This document shows positions 47,549 to 59,300 of a stretch of DNA of 64,000 nucleotides, one piece after another. Origin of the DNA: Urechis unicinctus (taxonomy: Eukaryota > Annelida > Polychaeta > Xenopneusta > Urechidae); contig CM067356.1 in NCBI GenBank assembly GCA_034190875.2, forward strand, positions 51,075,263-51,139,262, given 5' to 3'. The position numbers were made by a program, and so were the translations under genes. Every line of letters begins with the position of its first letter. The first letter of the stretch is position 1. Under the pieces are notes generated by a model. The model was not told the DNA's origin. It worked only from the letters and a program-made list of their open reading frames with translations, and searched no databases.

Positions 47549-48281
47549 CTATCGATCAAAATCTTGAAAGTGCCTAGGCGTTATTTTTTGGGTACCTCTG
47601 GTGGCAGGTTTTCCATATATCAAATATAATTGTGGAGAGGGAAAAAGGCAACTATGACAAAGGAAGGACATTAATATTATATATCCTTGACAACAACGTA
47701 TGACAAAAGTAGTATTTTTTTTTCATGATTCCAATAAAGAAAACTGTTTCGATAGAGCAGTTAAACGTGTTTGTGGTTGAGGTGGTGTGGGAAATATATA
47801 TTCGCACCGAGCGCCCATATCTAAGCGTAACATTATGCATAATTATCTTCACTAATGCGAGAAGCTACAATGTAATCAACGAAATAAGCAAATAGTAACT
47901 AGAAGTAACAATAGAAAGAAGCGTCTTCATACCTCCGGTAATGCTTCATAACAGCCGCTGTATTCCATTTAAGGAGATTGCATTACATCAACTTTAACAA
48001 GCAGTTCGCGGCTCCACTTGACGAACTGATATAATCATAAATAACAACATCAACTTTAAACGGCGTGGCTGAGATGGTTGAATTCTATAAAAGTCAGTCA
48101 ATCATTGCATTTTATTATGTCATGAAACCAACTATGATGTCACATTATTGGTCATTAAATATGCAATGAATTCCCAGTACGAAGGATTTCTGCGTAAATG
48201 CGCCTCATTCAGACACGCACTGCCGTCGGCTGACTGCATTTTCTGCCCAACTTGTGCACTGTTATTAGTCTCTTTTGCAAT
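47549..48281. other. Flank between NQO-like gene 3 and a transposon
   Basis: AT-rich, with no gene recognised. It ends at the AT dinucleotide that precedes the left terminal repeat of the ISL2EU-like element. Confidence 0.4.
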
Positions 48282-48454
48282 GAGAGACCTCGAGTTTTAA
48301 TCCGCTACGCGGCGCCACGGAGCAATGCGGTCCCTCGCCCGCTTCCGGTATTCTAATACACACAGTTTACCATAGAAGGTTGCGCAACATCTTTATTTTT
48401 TGATTGAAACCTTTCTAGTTATATCTTTGGTAGCATTGTAGCAAATCATAACTG

Positions 48455-48974
48455 ATGGATAAGTACGGCCGTCTGACCTTACAGCAATTGAAAATAGAGC
48501 TGAAGAAGCGAAATGCGATTCTTAGCGAGCAAAGAATTGAACTCCCAGTTTGGCAGGATATGCAAAGCAACTATCAAAACAGACTTGGTCGCTGACTATC
48601 AAAACAGACTTGGTCGCTGACCCGCGTCAACCAGATTCGGGCCAAAGCAATCGAGTGGCTCCGAGGAATATGCAGAGTTGACTGGGATCGAAGTCAAGCC
48701 ATGTTGGATTGTAGTGTCCCAAACACACCCCTACCTCGCATGCTCACCAGATGGGGTTGTGACTGATGGCATGAATGCTGAGGTCAAGTGTCCCTACAGT
48801 ACCAGGGACAAACCTTTCACTCCTGTCTCAGTGCCATACCTGGTCAATGAGAACAACCAGCTCACCCTTAAAGCCAACATGACTACTATTACCAAATTCA
48901 GGGTCAGTTGTTTTGCACGAACAGTCAACTTTGTCTCAGAGTATGGAGAATGTTCCAGTTACCCGAGACGATGA
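48455..48974 (+). pseudogene. SAP plus YqaJ-type nuclease gene of the transposon, internally deleted
   Basis: A first frame at 48455-48595 encodes MDKYGRLTLQQLKIELKKRN and ends early; LTLQQLKIELKKRNAILS fits an N-terminal SAP DNA-binding helix pair. A second frame, open after a stop near 48618, encodes EYAELTGIEVKPCW, then VSQTHPYLACSPDGVV and NAEVKCPYSTRD. These match the YqaJ exonuclease core (PxLxxSPDG and EVKCP, holding the acidic and Lys catalytic residues). The middle of a normal protein of this kind is missing. At the join, 25 bases (CTATCAAAACAGACTTGGTC plus GCTGA) are repeated twice in tandem. The AATAAA at 49147 may be its polyadenylation signal. Confidence 0.8.
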
Positions 48975-49417
48975 GTTTATTACTTCTATGATTTCAAAGT
49001 TAGAGGTGTTTTTCAGGGACTATTTCAAAGAACTATACTTGATTCAATGTTTTTTCACAAATTCTCTTACTGAGTAGTCTTGTGCACTGATTTCTTTTTT
49101 CTTTAAGGAAGCATTTGCCTGCATATTGCATGTCGTGGAACGTATAATAAACTCTTGAAACTTGAAAAGTACAAAGTGTTTTAATTGAATTATAAACAAT
49201 TAACCCATTGGGGGTTCCACAGTCACTTATTCAATTAAAGGGACAAAATTCTTCAACAGTATTCACATGTAGGGTTATTATAGATTACACTATAAGGCGC
49301 ATGGTATAAAAAGACTACTACATATCACCTTTCATTGAGATTCATATAATAACACACCCTGAGTGGGATAGACTTATAAACATACACAGTCGCACTTCAC
49401 AAAAACTAAACTTCACC

Positions 49418-49930
49418 TTAGGCAGTTGTGGGGACGATGGACTGCCGAAAGTTACATAACATATAACAAACAAAGATTATGTCAGAGGAAATTTGGACCT
49501 CACAGTGGATCATAGGTTCCACCAAGATTTTGAAGGTTTTTCCCAATCCTATTATCCGCTCATTGTGCACCCTCTTGCTGGAGATCTTCCGGTCTCTCTG
49601 TACCACTTTCCCTCTCAGCTGATTCTTCTTACTGAAAAAGGTTGGTATATTAACGGTGACATCATAGGGAGCAAATATGTCCTGCATGACAAAGCCATTG
49701 CCGAGTCACCCTGGTCACACATTTCTGGTAGTTTGCTCCTTTCCATCACCTGCCTGTCACTGGTTGCGCCGACATAAGAGTGAGACACATAGGACACTAG
49801 GCCTCCTGGTGTAGCACCCACCACCACCTTCATTGTGATACGGTTCTTGTACGTTGAAAAAGTGGCCTAGAAAAGAATATACCTGGGTCTCTTTGATCTC
49901 GACTTGGCCAGTTGTCCGTCGCCGGTCGGC
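49418..49930 (-). pseudogene. DDE_4 transposase fragment of the transposon
   Basis: Minus-strand reading from about 49866 gives ATFSTYKNRITMKVVVGATP, then GGLVSYVSHSYVGATSDRQV, PEMCDQGDSAMA. After a frame change near 49687 it gives GFVMQDIFAPYDVTVNIPTF, RDRKISSKRVHNERIIGLGK. This matches the C-terminal half of DDE_4 transposases of the PIF/Harbinger-ISL2EU kind, including the Asp of SDR and the Glu of NER. The first catalytic Asp and the N-terminal DNA-binding part are absent. Upstream coding VEIKETQ is separated from ATFSTYKN by 16 bases (49867-49882) that look like a shrunken intron, with GTATAT at one end and TTCTAG at the other. The stop codon is at 49418-49420. Confidence 0.85.
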
Positions 49931-50366
49931 TCGTTTCACAGCGTTTCGGAGATGCTCGTCCGCTACGCACAGCGCATTGACAGTGACAGCTTTACCCTAA
50001 ATGTCGTCACCATCAAATATCTCTGGACCGCGTGACGTAGAGCGAGAAATTTTATTCGTCGAAGTGAAGCAAAATGGAAATGAATCTCTTGTATTTACGC
50101 GTAAACCACGAAGTAAGCGCATAACCTGATAACTTCCGGTCGAGCTTGGGACCGCATTGCTCTGTGCCGCCACCTCTCGGAGAAAACCGCAACGCGGTCT
50201 CCCATTGACCTTTCCCTCCCGCCAAGTGATCCACCAATCAGCGCTCAGAACACGCCTTAGCAACAAACCCGCCGCCATCTTGGAGACAAGCGAACGCTGT
50301 TAGATGTGGAAAGCTGTCGCTCGTAATACCTTCGTTTGTAGCGTATCGTTATAATATAGCTTTGCA

Positions 50367-50531
50367 ATGGTTAAGCGGTGTGCATGGGGTACATGCAACA
50401 GTGATAGTCGGTATCCTGAGCGGTTTGAATCATCAGATGGCAAGCCGATAGGATTTATTCCATTCCCACGCCCGAAACGAAACGAAGCTAGTTGTCGAGA
50501 GTGGATAAAACGATGCGGCCGCCCACACTGA
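50367..50531 (+). pseudogene. THAP zinc-finger fragment
   Basis: Encodes MVKRCAWGTCNSDSRY, followed by IGFIPFPRP and CREWIKRCGRPH, then a stop. This is the N-terminal part of a THAP (C2CH) DNA-binding domain: the CxxxxC pair, the conserved Pro/Trp core, and the WIKRCGR segment. The second half of the finger (the C-x2-H) is missing, so it is truncated at about 50531. THAP domains commonly begin transposases of P, ISL2EU and related elements. It lies just outside the 48282-50203 element and points the other way from that element's transposase. Confidence 0.8.
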
Positions 50532-51076
50532 TCCTAACACAGCAAATTACTAAGCAAACGACTTCGGTTTTTGTAGATATGTGTGTTCATCAGTCACATA
50601 GATGTGGGCCAGTTTTCCTCATATTTCGGACATGGTTTTGAAATCTGGTACTTATCTTTCTACATGTATGTGTATTTCATGATCGCAAGCCCCAAATATC
50701 AAAACAATTTTTCTCACCTGTCACCCAATGACTAATATATTTCGGTGATGAGTAACGAGGACAAACTCTTATGTAAAACCATTGGCAAATTTATAAGGGA
50801 ATCGCTCGAGACTAGAAAACTGGCTCTGAATTGCCAGCAACCCTCAGTTGCAGGTGTCTCGGTTAGTGGTCTCGCATAGAAATTTAACCCTGTTACTATT
50901 CTTCATCTTAATGTGTACTGTTTGTATGGAAATGTCTTAAGTTTTACGGTAGAATTAGTTGCACACTTATTGTATTCCTATTTTATTGTTTGTTGCACTT
51001 TCTCCGATCAAAATCATGTAAATAACTCGATTGTATATGCTCCTAGAGGGCGCGTGATTGCTAATAAACGTCATTG
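50532..51076. other. Non-coding stretch between transposon fragments
   Basis: No gene is recognised. An AATAAACGTCATTGTCATTG string near 51063-51082 directly abuts the YqaJ fragment and resembles the tail of a retroelement or a 3' end. Confidence 0.35.
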
Positions 51077-51301
51077 TCATTGTATCCCATGGCGAGTGTA
51101 GACAACAAAGTCACAAAAAGGTGCACCAGTAACCAACTGTCCCTGGACCTGATACCAATAGTGATGGTTTTGGGTTAGCCTTGGGATTCCATCCTCATCC
51201 ATCTGTAGGCAGAATTTTCCAGCCAGACAAGTTTCGTTGTGAGGCAAAAAGGATGCCGAAAACTGTTGCGGCAATGCCGACAAACTCACGGGAATCGACA
51301 T
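51077..51301 (-). pseudogene. YqaJ-type nuclease fragment
   Basis: Minus-strand reading gives GKFCLQMDEDGIPRLTQNHH, then YWYQVQGQLVTG and CDFVVYT. The YYxQVQGQL...CDFVVYT signature is the C-terminal half of the YqaJ exonuclease family. Only about 60 family-like residues are present, so it is a fragment. It is a different part of the domain from that in 48455-48974, so it comes from a second element copy. Together with the THAP fragment upstream on the opposite strand it repeats the convergent transposase/nuclease layout. Confidence 0.8.
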
Positions 51302-52080
51302 AGTTTGCTATTTTAATCAGATAACTCTATTCGTCACTGTAATGAGATTCGTGTATCAATAACGCGACGAGGTAAATCACATAGCCGACACCTCGCCCCT
51401 GGTGGCCCCCGCTGAAGGATAATGCGTCTGCTTTCGCTGCAGCGCGTGCTTGGTTGTACATGATGCGACTTAGATGTGTACTAGAAAAGAAATTGGTCGA
51501 AGTTTGTTTGAATAGATTTTTTTTATTATTTACTTGGTAAGTTTGAGGAGCTCATACCAGATATTTACTGTGACAAACACACCTTAGTATTTCGATTCGA
51601 TTTCGTGCCCGCGTGTGGGGGACCAGCTTCTTGAAGTTCCTACACGGCCTCGAAAAAATCGCCAAAATCGCATTATGCTACGGTTTAATATGGTCTTTAA
51701 TTATCTTACACCATTAAAGCATAGTTTGTTATAAATTTCTGCCTGGTTTTTATTGCACGACACCTCTTATTTCATTCACGACTGCCTCTCAAACTTTCAC
51801 AAATCTCCTATCTAAATACATGCTAGTCGACATTTTCCGCTGTAGCTTGTCTCCACATAGCAACAGTAACCAAGGTGGGCGGAGCTTGGCGAAAGGTAAA
51901 TTACTGAACACACTTCTTCTTTTAGTCTTAGTGACTCACATGTGTGTCTGTGATATTCATTCCACTTCCTTCCCCCTACCCCCCCCCCCCCCCTCTCCTT
52001 TATTGCAGACTCAACATTTACATGATAAAAATTGGTCCATAATGAGATCGTGAGGAACGCATACTGCATAGTACATGGCA
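51302..52080. other. Flank between transposon fragments and LINE
   Basis: No gene is recognised. It includes a C-run of about 15 at 51979-51993. The 3' untranslated region of the minus-strand LINE probably lies in the right part, but no poly-A or short tandem tail is evident. Confidence 0.35.
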
Positions 52081-54892
52081 TTAGCTATGAATATAAAGTA
52101 AGTTATGCCAATGTTTCCTTATACTAGATTTGTATCTTACACTGGAGGCAAGAATGGCACATATTAAGCTGTTGTGACATGAATCCAATCTAATCATAAA
52201 CTTATATATAATGTTACGAATTACAGATTGGCAACACTGGACATCAAATATTGCACAACAAAATCCTGTGCTAACAAATTTAGAAGCACCAACAAAAAAA
52301 GTTTAAATGTATTGTGAAAGGCAACATACAACTTTCTTATGTTGCTTTTCTTGTAGCTCCACCAGAGCTGTGCAGTATATAAACATGTACAATAAGTGCG
52401 GAACAGTTTAATTTTCACATCCAAACTACACATATGAAATTTTCGAAGCAGCATATTTGCTTGCACATAGGTCTGCCTAATCTGACGTCTAATATCTGCA
52501 TCGTCGGCGAGATTGTGTGTCAGAAAATGTCCAAGGTACTTTATCTCTTGACACTCTCTTATATCTTCATTGTTCAGTGAAAAATTTGGGAATGAGGAAT
52601 CTTTCAGCATTTTAGACCTTACTATCATAATGGCACTTTTCTTAGAATTATATTTGATGTCATGAGAAGCACCAAAAATTTCACAGGTTTTAATGAGATT
52701 GCTCAACCCGGGAACAGAGGGAGAGAATAAGACGAGATCATCAGCATACATTAAGTGATTTACAATAACTCCATTATATGTACAGCCAGTTGTGCACAAA
52801 TTGAGATTTACAGAAAGCTCATCAACATATAAGTTAAAGAGAAGTGGTGACAGGACACTCCCCTGTCTGACTCCATTAGTCACATTAAAATATTCAGAAT
52901 GAATGCTACCCCACTTCACACACATTTGCTGGTTGGAGTACCAGAAGATTAATAGTCTTACAATATATCCAGGGACACCCCGGCTAATAAGTTTATCAAA
53001 TAAGACAGAGTGGTTGACTCTATCAAATGCCTTGCTGGCATCCAGAAAGCAAACAAACATAATACCATTCAAAGATCTGTGGGCATCTATGATTTCTTTC
53101 AAGACATAAATACATTGATCAGTACTGTGATTCTTTTTAAAACCAAACTGATTTTCACTTGTCAAGAGGTAATCTGATATACGATTTAAAATTATCCGTT
53201 CAAGAACCTTACTAATGACACTGGACAGTGCAATGGGACGATAGTTGTCTTTGGCATTAATTTTACCGGCTTTGTCTTTAATCACTGGCACCAATACCAC
53301 AGATATCATGGATTCTGGTAGGGTCCCATGGACAAACATGCTTGTCATGCATTTACATAACATGTTCAACAGCCTGTTAGAGGCAAATTTCAAGTGTTCA
53401 GTATTTATCCCATCCCTGCCACATGCCTTGTTAACATCCAGGCTGCTAATAGCATCTTTCACCTCCTGTGGTGTGACAATAATATCATTAGAACTACCAA
53501 CCTCACAAGTTCTGCTATAATCAGATACCTTAAGACAGTTGAACAAATCCTTAAAGTGTTTTTGCCACAGGTCAGCTATAGCTTGCTCACCAACTGTACC
53601 CTCAATGCAGGAAGGCAATGGTGTTTTGCAGTTGTTCATAAGTTTTATTTCTTTCCAAAAGGCATTTGTTTGCAAATCAGCCATCTTATTAGCCAGAGAG
53701 TCTCGACGAAGTATGTTTTCGTTAGCCTTTATATAGCGTATGGCATATTTACATTTAGCCCGTGTACGTTTATACAGTTCTAATACAGGACCCTGTCTAG
53801 GTCTACCAGCATTTTTCCAGACATTAAATGCCTCTTTAGATGCTTGGTATATTTCAGAGACATAATCTGTCCACCCAGGCTTATTTACAAAGCCCTTTCT
53901 TAACCTAGGAGATACCTGCTCTCCTGCTGCTCTTAGACAGTTAACAATTTGTTCATAAAAATGTAGCATATCTTCAACATGATTATGATCAGAGCAGGAG
54001 CAGTTGACACAAGATAGTGAGTCTGGTATGGTTAGACCAGATAATAACTCCTCAGTAAGACAGCAATAGTTCTCACAAACTTCATCAGAAAACGTGTCCC
54101 ATGCTATTCTCGATACAGAACTGTTGTTCTGATTTGTAGTTTCTGGTAAGCTATCTAGCCTAAGTGACATATAAAAAGGAATGTGATCCTCATCAGAAAT
54201 ATCAAAACATACAGACATATCATTGATAACATTGTGGAAATCTGCACTAGAGACTGCGTGATCTAACCACGACCTAGTACCCCAGGCCGCGCTTACATAA
54301 GTGAAGCTATCACAAGGCAATAAAGTTTGGCAAGAAATGATCAAATTGAGGTCTTTGCAGAAATCTAACATATGCCCAGCAAATAAGGAGTTGACAGGAT
54401 CTTTGACATTTGCATTCCAATCTCCAATAACTACAAAACATGTGTTGTCAAGTTCTTGCAAAAAGGCATTAATCGCACCGAGGGCATCCAAGTAATCAGT
54501 TTCATTATCAACACATTGATATGGTAAATAAACATTAATTAACACAAACTGTTTTGTACCAAGGGCCACTTCAATTGCATGACACCAATTTTGTGCCATG
54601 TCTATAAACTTAATGTTTGGATCAAGAGAATTTCTCCATAAGATGGCAGTACCCCCAGGGGCATGTCCATGGACTATACCATCAGAGTGGTCCGTCGTTG
54701 AGACACCTATACCATGGAAATCTGGGTGAATAGTGTTTAGACAAGATAATTCTTGCTTGGACAGCCACGTTTCTTGTAAACATAATATATCATTATTGCA
54801 CAATAAGTCAGTGATATCAGGTCGGAGGGATAGACCCTTAGCAGTCTTGGGTAGCCCTCTACAGTTATAGCTGGCTACACGGAATTAGTTGT
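52081..54892 (-). pseudogene. LINE ORF2: endonuclease-reverse transcriptase
   Basis: Open from about 54890 (SYNCRGLPKTAKGL) to a stop at 52221 in one frame. Near the A7 run at 52294-52300 the family-like sequence passes to the next frame (KFVSTGFCCAIFDVQ, FMIRLDS, SIRKHWHNLLY) and ends at TAA 52081-52083. One homopolymer indel therefore separates this copy from a full-length frame. The endonuclease and RT catalytic motifs (ETW, SDEDH, YADD) are present. There is no ATG near the beginning; the frame starts beside the ORF1 stop, so initiation would need re-initiation or frameshifting. The enzyme nicks the target and reverse-transcribes the element's RNA. Confidence 0.9.
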
Positions 54893-55680
54893 TTGTGAGG
54901 TGAGTGAAGACTCCATCCCATCATCTGGCAAGACATGACCTTGTTTAGCTTGAGTTTTCGGCTCTCGCCACCAGCGTACGAAGGTGTTCTCAGGCCACAG
55001 ATCCTCAGACATGAACACTGAGGGGTCAGGACACTGGCAAGTGATGTGGAAAGAAGCATAAGTTGAATGTTTGGTTGTAACAGCATTCACATTCACTTCC
55101 AGATTGAGCTTGTCAGAGAGATAGTTTCGAAGTTGTTCCACCGACACACTAGGGTCAAATCGTGTTGCGAACAAGTTGGCCATGCGGTTTCTGACCAACT
55201 TGCCATTACTTTTGATGGTAGTGCCTTTTGCTTTACCGGTGATCCCTTTAGCTGTTCGTCTGGGGTCTATTTGTATGCCCTGTGTCAGCCTGCCATTAGC
55301 ATCATTTTTTTTCCGTTTGTTCTTGGCCTTCCCCACCACTTTAGCCCAAGTATCTTCATCAGATATTTCATTGGTATCTTCGGCAGTTGTAACATTATAG
55401 TCATTTCTCTGAGTGTCACGTGGTTGAGCTGTGGCCGCATCAGCCGGTGTACGCACAACACTCTCCGGAGTCTGTCTATCCTCCGCAGGACTGGACAATG
55501 TGCAATCGTCAACGGTATTCGAAGGAATACTATCTTCTGTCACAACTTGAGAATTGCCTGCTTCTTTGTCCGAGGTTGAAACGGTGTTTAGGGGCTGGTT
55601 GAGACACTATTTCTGGTTTGTGCTCTCACAGGTGCAGGCTCGGTTTGGCTCAATTTAGTTTCAATCGCGCTCACAGCATG
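54875..55680 (-). pseudogene. LINE ORF1, 5'-truncated
   Basis: The frame 55543-54875 encodes an acidic then basic N-part (EDTWAKVVGKAKNKRKKN), followed by NLFATRFDPSVSVEQLRNYL and a segment ending in SEDLWPENTFVRWW. The latter resembles the small RNA-binding domain of invertebrate LINE ORF1 proteins. Upstream to 55680 similar coding continues only through a +1 frame change near 55585 and then runs into the TA microsatellite. Family role: binds element RNA and chaperones reverse transcription. Its stop overlaps the start of ORF2. Confidence 0.75.
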
Positions 55681-55686
55681 GTTTAA

Positions 55687-56330
<644 letters not shown>

Positions 56331-59300
56331 ATGGCAGATGATAAGGTAACATTGGGATAAAATTAGTTCTAAAACTAAGCGGTTTCAATTGATAACGATT
56401 TTTCATTGTCGAAATGCTTATGGTTGTAATCTGATGAATGTTGAAAAAGTGACTGAAGAATATGTATTCCATAATTTAGCAGAAATTTGCCCAATTCATT
56501 TGAGTGTTCTGAGACTTAATGTTTTATAATGTTTGGTTACATATTTTAGTTTATGACTACTTGGTGCTCATTGTTTGATACTGAATTTAGGGTGGATTGT
56601 ATTAATGAGCGATAATTAGTTAAATGCCTGTGTCATGCTCAGTCATGTTACTCACGGCATAAGCCCAACAGACCAACGTCAGGTTTTATCACCTTGTTGG
56701 TCTAACAGAACAAACTCTTATTTTTGTTCTGATACATCCGGACAGAACGCACCACTTTTTTTTCACGAAATAAGCATGTTCTGTTGAGTTTCAGGAGATC
56801 TGTGTCGAAAAGTGATAATTTAGTTATGATCAAGATAATGTTTCATATTCCTATCGCCAGCCGAAAAATATATTTGTGATAACTTTCCATGTTTACCGGT
56901 GATATTTTCTTCCGAAATACAAGCGTGGAGGACGATATCCCAGAGAGCCCCAGAAACTTTCCATGTAATTATGGCGGTGAGAACATAGGCAAAAAATTAT
57001 TCCTGTCACCTTTTCCCCAAGGATTCATTGTTTTCTTCATGATTCGGTGTGGTATTTGTGCGACAGTGATTGTTTGTGGCCTTTTCTACAATTTGGACAA
57101 GGTCATTTTAGCTTTAAGATGCCACCCGCGTCTTGCTAGCTGTCTAGCCTAAAACTTTATAAAGCAATGTCAGGCCACACCAAGAGTATGCTATTCAGGC
57201 ATGGTCACCATATTTCCTGTGTGACATAGATAAATTGGTTAGGGTTCAAAGGCAGGTTACATAGATGGTAAGCCTGCTGGTAAGTGCAGGGTTCGACACT
57301 AAGGTTTCTAACCAACTTGTCCTATAGGACAAGCGCTTGGTCCATTTACTTGTCCTTCCTAATTTTTACTTGTCCCAAACGTGTAATTTTTATATAGGCA
57401 AAATCTGGAAAGTTCTAGTTGCAATTAAGTAATTTTATTACAGTATGTTTGACAAGAAATGCTGCTGTATGAAACATCAGTTCATTGTCAGTTTATTTAT
57501 AATGATAACTTCACAAATATGACAGTACTACATTCAGTTTAAACATCCACAATCAAACCCTGGTAACGTCTAACCTGCTTTGATCCTGTCAGCCAGAGCT
57601 GAACAGCCCGCTGGGCATTGTAATTTTCTGTAGTTGGACCACAAATAGATAATGCCATCAATCTGTCCAGCATATCAGCACAGTACAGAACATACCCTTT
57701 TCTTCATCATTGTCCACCCATGGAAATGTATCTTTCCATGTGGGCAAGAATTTGCGCTCCCTCTTATTCTGATCATATGACTGTTGGGAGACTTGTCTAC
57801 CTTTCTTGTACTTTTTTGTGACACTCTGGATTGGTGAGTGACATTCACTGTCAGCTCGCGTCATTTCTGGCAGCGCATGCGATGTCAAGGTGCGCGTGTC
57901 GTAGACGTTCGCGTCATAGATTGGCGCGCTCATTTGTTTATATCATGTTAGTTTTGAGAAATTTGTGAGAAAAACAACTACCAAAAACCTGCAGGTCAAC
58001 GCTGGGTACCTTTTAGTTTGTATCAAATTCTGACAGACACGCATAAAGACATCTAAAGAACATAATTGGTATCATCTAGGACTGTAAAGTGTCCTAAAAC
58101 AGCACGGTAAGCGAAAAGTGATTCTTCGTTCTTTTCGTGTCTGGCGCCTTATCACAGAAAAATTACAAACATGCAATAATCTAGACAACACTCGTTGAAA
58201 GCTACAATATCTTTCAGGATATATAGAGATGTAGCTATACAGAACATAACCATTGCATCGTGTAATTGAATAAAATAGTGGACTTCATTCTGATCACTGT
58301 CAAGTTTGCTTTTTAAAGTCTCGAACCAAGCTCATGTACTGCTGAAAGTCATGGTAAATCCGTGTTTGTTGTGGTTCAGGTCTACTTCAGTGCTAAACCC
58401 CCAATGTTTTATTTACGGTTCTAAATTATTTTCGGTACATGATAATTGCTCCGCAAGCCGTATCAAAATTGACAATCCGAGCATGAGCAAACATAATGTA
58501 TCTCATTGTCAGCGTCTGCGTAAATTCTAATTCGAACCATAAATAACAAGATTGTCATCTCTTATCTATCGATCGGATTTACTTAACGCAGTCAATTAAA
58601 GACGGTAGTCGTGCGTCTGCTTCTCACCGACCGTGTGATAAAGGCCCCGCTCAGTGTGAAACTATTATGCCCGCGCCGCGGAATGCAGGCCTGGCTCATA
58701 AAAATCACTTGTCCGGCAGGACCAGCTGACTGGTCTGGACAGGCCAAATGACTTGTCCCGGGCAAGCAGACAACCGTTAGTGTCGAACCCTGAAGTGGTA
58801 TATATTGATGCCAGTTACGAGGAGAGGTTACATTTTTTAGGGACCGACCACTCTCAAAACAAGACGGCTACATGGTGATCAGATCCAGGTGTACAGATGG
58901 TCAATTGATCAGATAACATTAGTGAAGATTACTTTTTCCAATCCCATAGGCCCAAAAATACTAGGCTCACAGGACATTTGTTCTTGATAGCCAAACCTAG
59001 AGATAGATTAGAATTACAAAGGAATAGCTTTTGGCATCCCATTGTCACGCCATGGAACAGTTTGCCACAGAAGATAGTCAGCTTGACATTGCACTACATA
59101 GTCTTCATCATCTGAACTGTCCACATGTCTCTGTATCCTCAAAGACACCATCTTGTACTCCCCTTGAGCACACTTGATTCCACAGATGAATGGCTGGAAT
59201 TGGGTACTTTTCTGTTCAGTTTTCTGTCTCTGGCTCTTGAATTCTCTTCATCTTTCATTGACATCTTTTTCGCCTTCGGCGGCTCCACCCCCACCCAAAA

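Larger units (their letters stand above)
48282..50203. mobile_element. ISL2EU/IS4EU-like DNA transposon with SAP-YqaJ and DDE_4 genes
   Basis: A 1.92-kb element. Left end GAGAGACCTCGAG... and right end (read inward) GGGAGACCGCGTTG... form an imperfect inverted repeat of about 70 bp. It includes the strongly matched core GAGCAATGCGGTCCC (48322-48336) against its complement at about 50149-50163. An AT dinucleotide flanks each end (48280-48281 and 50204-50205), consistent with a 2-bp AT target duplication. Inside, two degraded genes point toward each other: SAP/YqaJ on plus from the left, DDE_4 transposase on minus from the right. From memory, ISL2EU elements have GRG ends, AT target sites and a YqaJ second gene, which all fit. 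The element is dead because both genes are disrupted. Confidence 0.78.
52081..55680 (-). mobile_element. Non-LTR retrotransposon (LINE), APE-type, near-complete coding region
   Basis: A two-ORF LINE read right to left. ORF1 lies at about 55680-54875 and ORF2 at about 54890-52081. ORF2 has an AP-endonuclease-like region (LCLQETWL, VVIGDWNANV, SWLDHAVSS, DEDHIPF) and a reverse transcriptase (YRPIALSSVISKVLER, FLDASKAFDRVNH, GVRQGSVLSPLLFNLYVDEL, YADDLVLFS). The endonuclease before the RT and the absence of a visible RNase H place it among CR1/L2/jockey-type elements; the exact clade is not determined. The 5' side is cut or interrupted by a TA microsatellite at 55688. The 3' end is undefined. 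Confidence 0.93.

Noticed and set aside
57287..58797. Inverted ends as a long hairpin or palindromic non-coding RNA
   Set aside because: Only the 16 terminal bases are inverted; the interior is not complementary, so a transposon is the better explanation.
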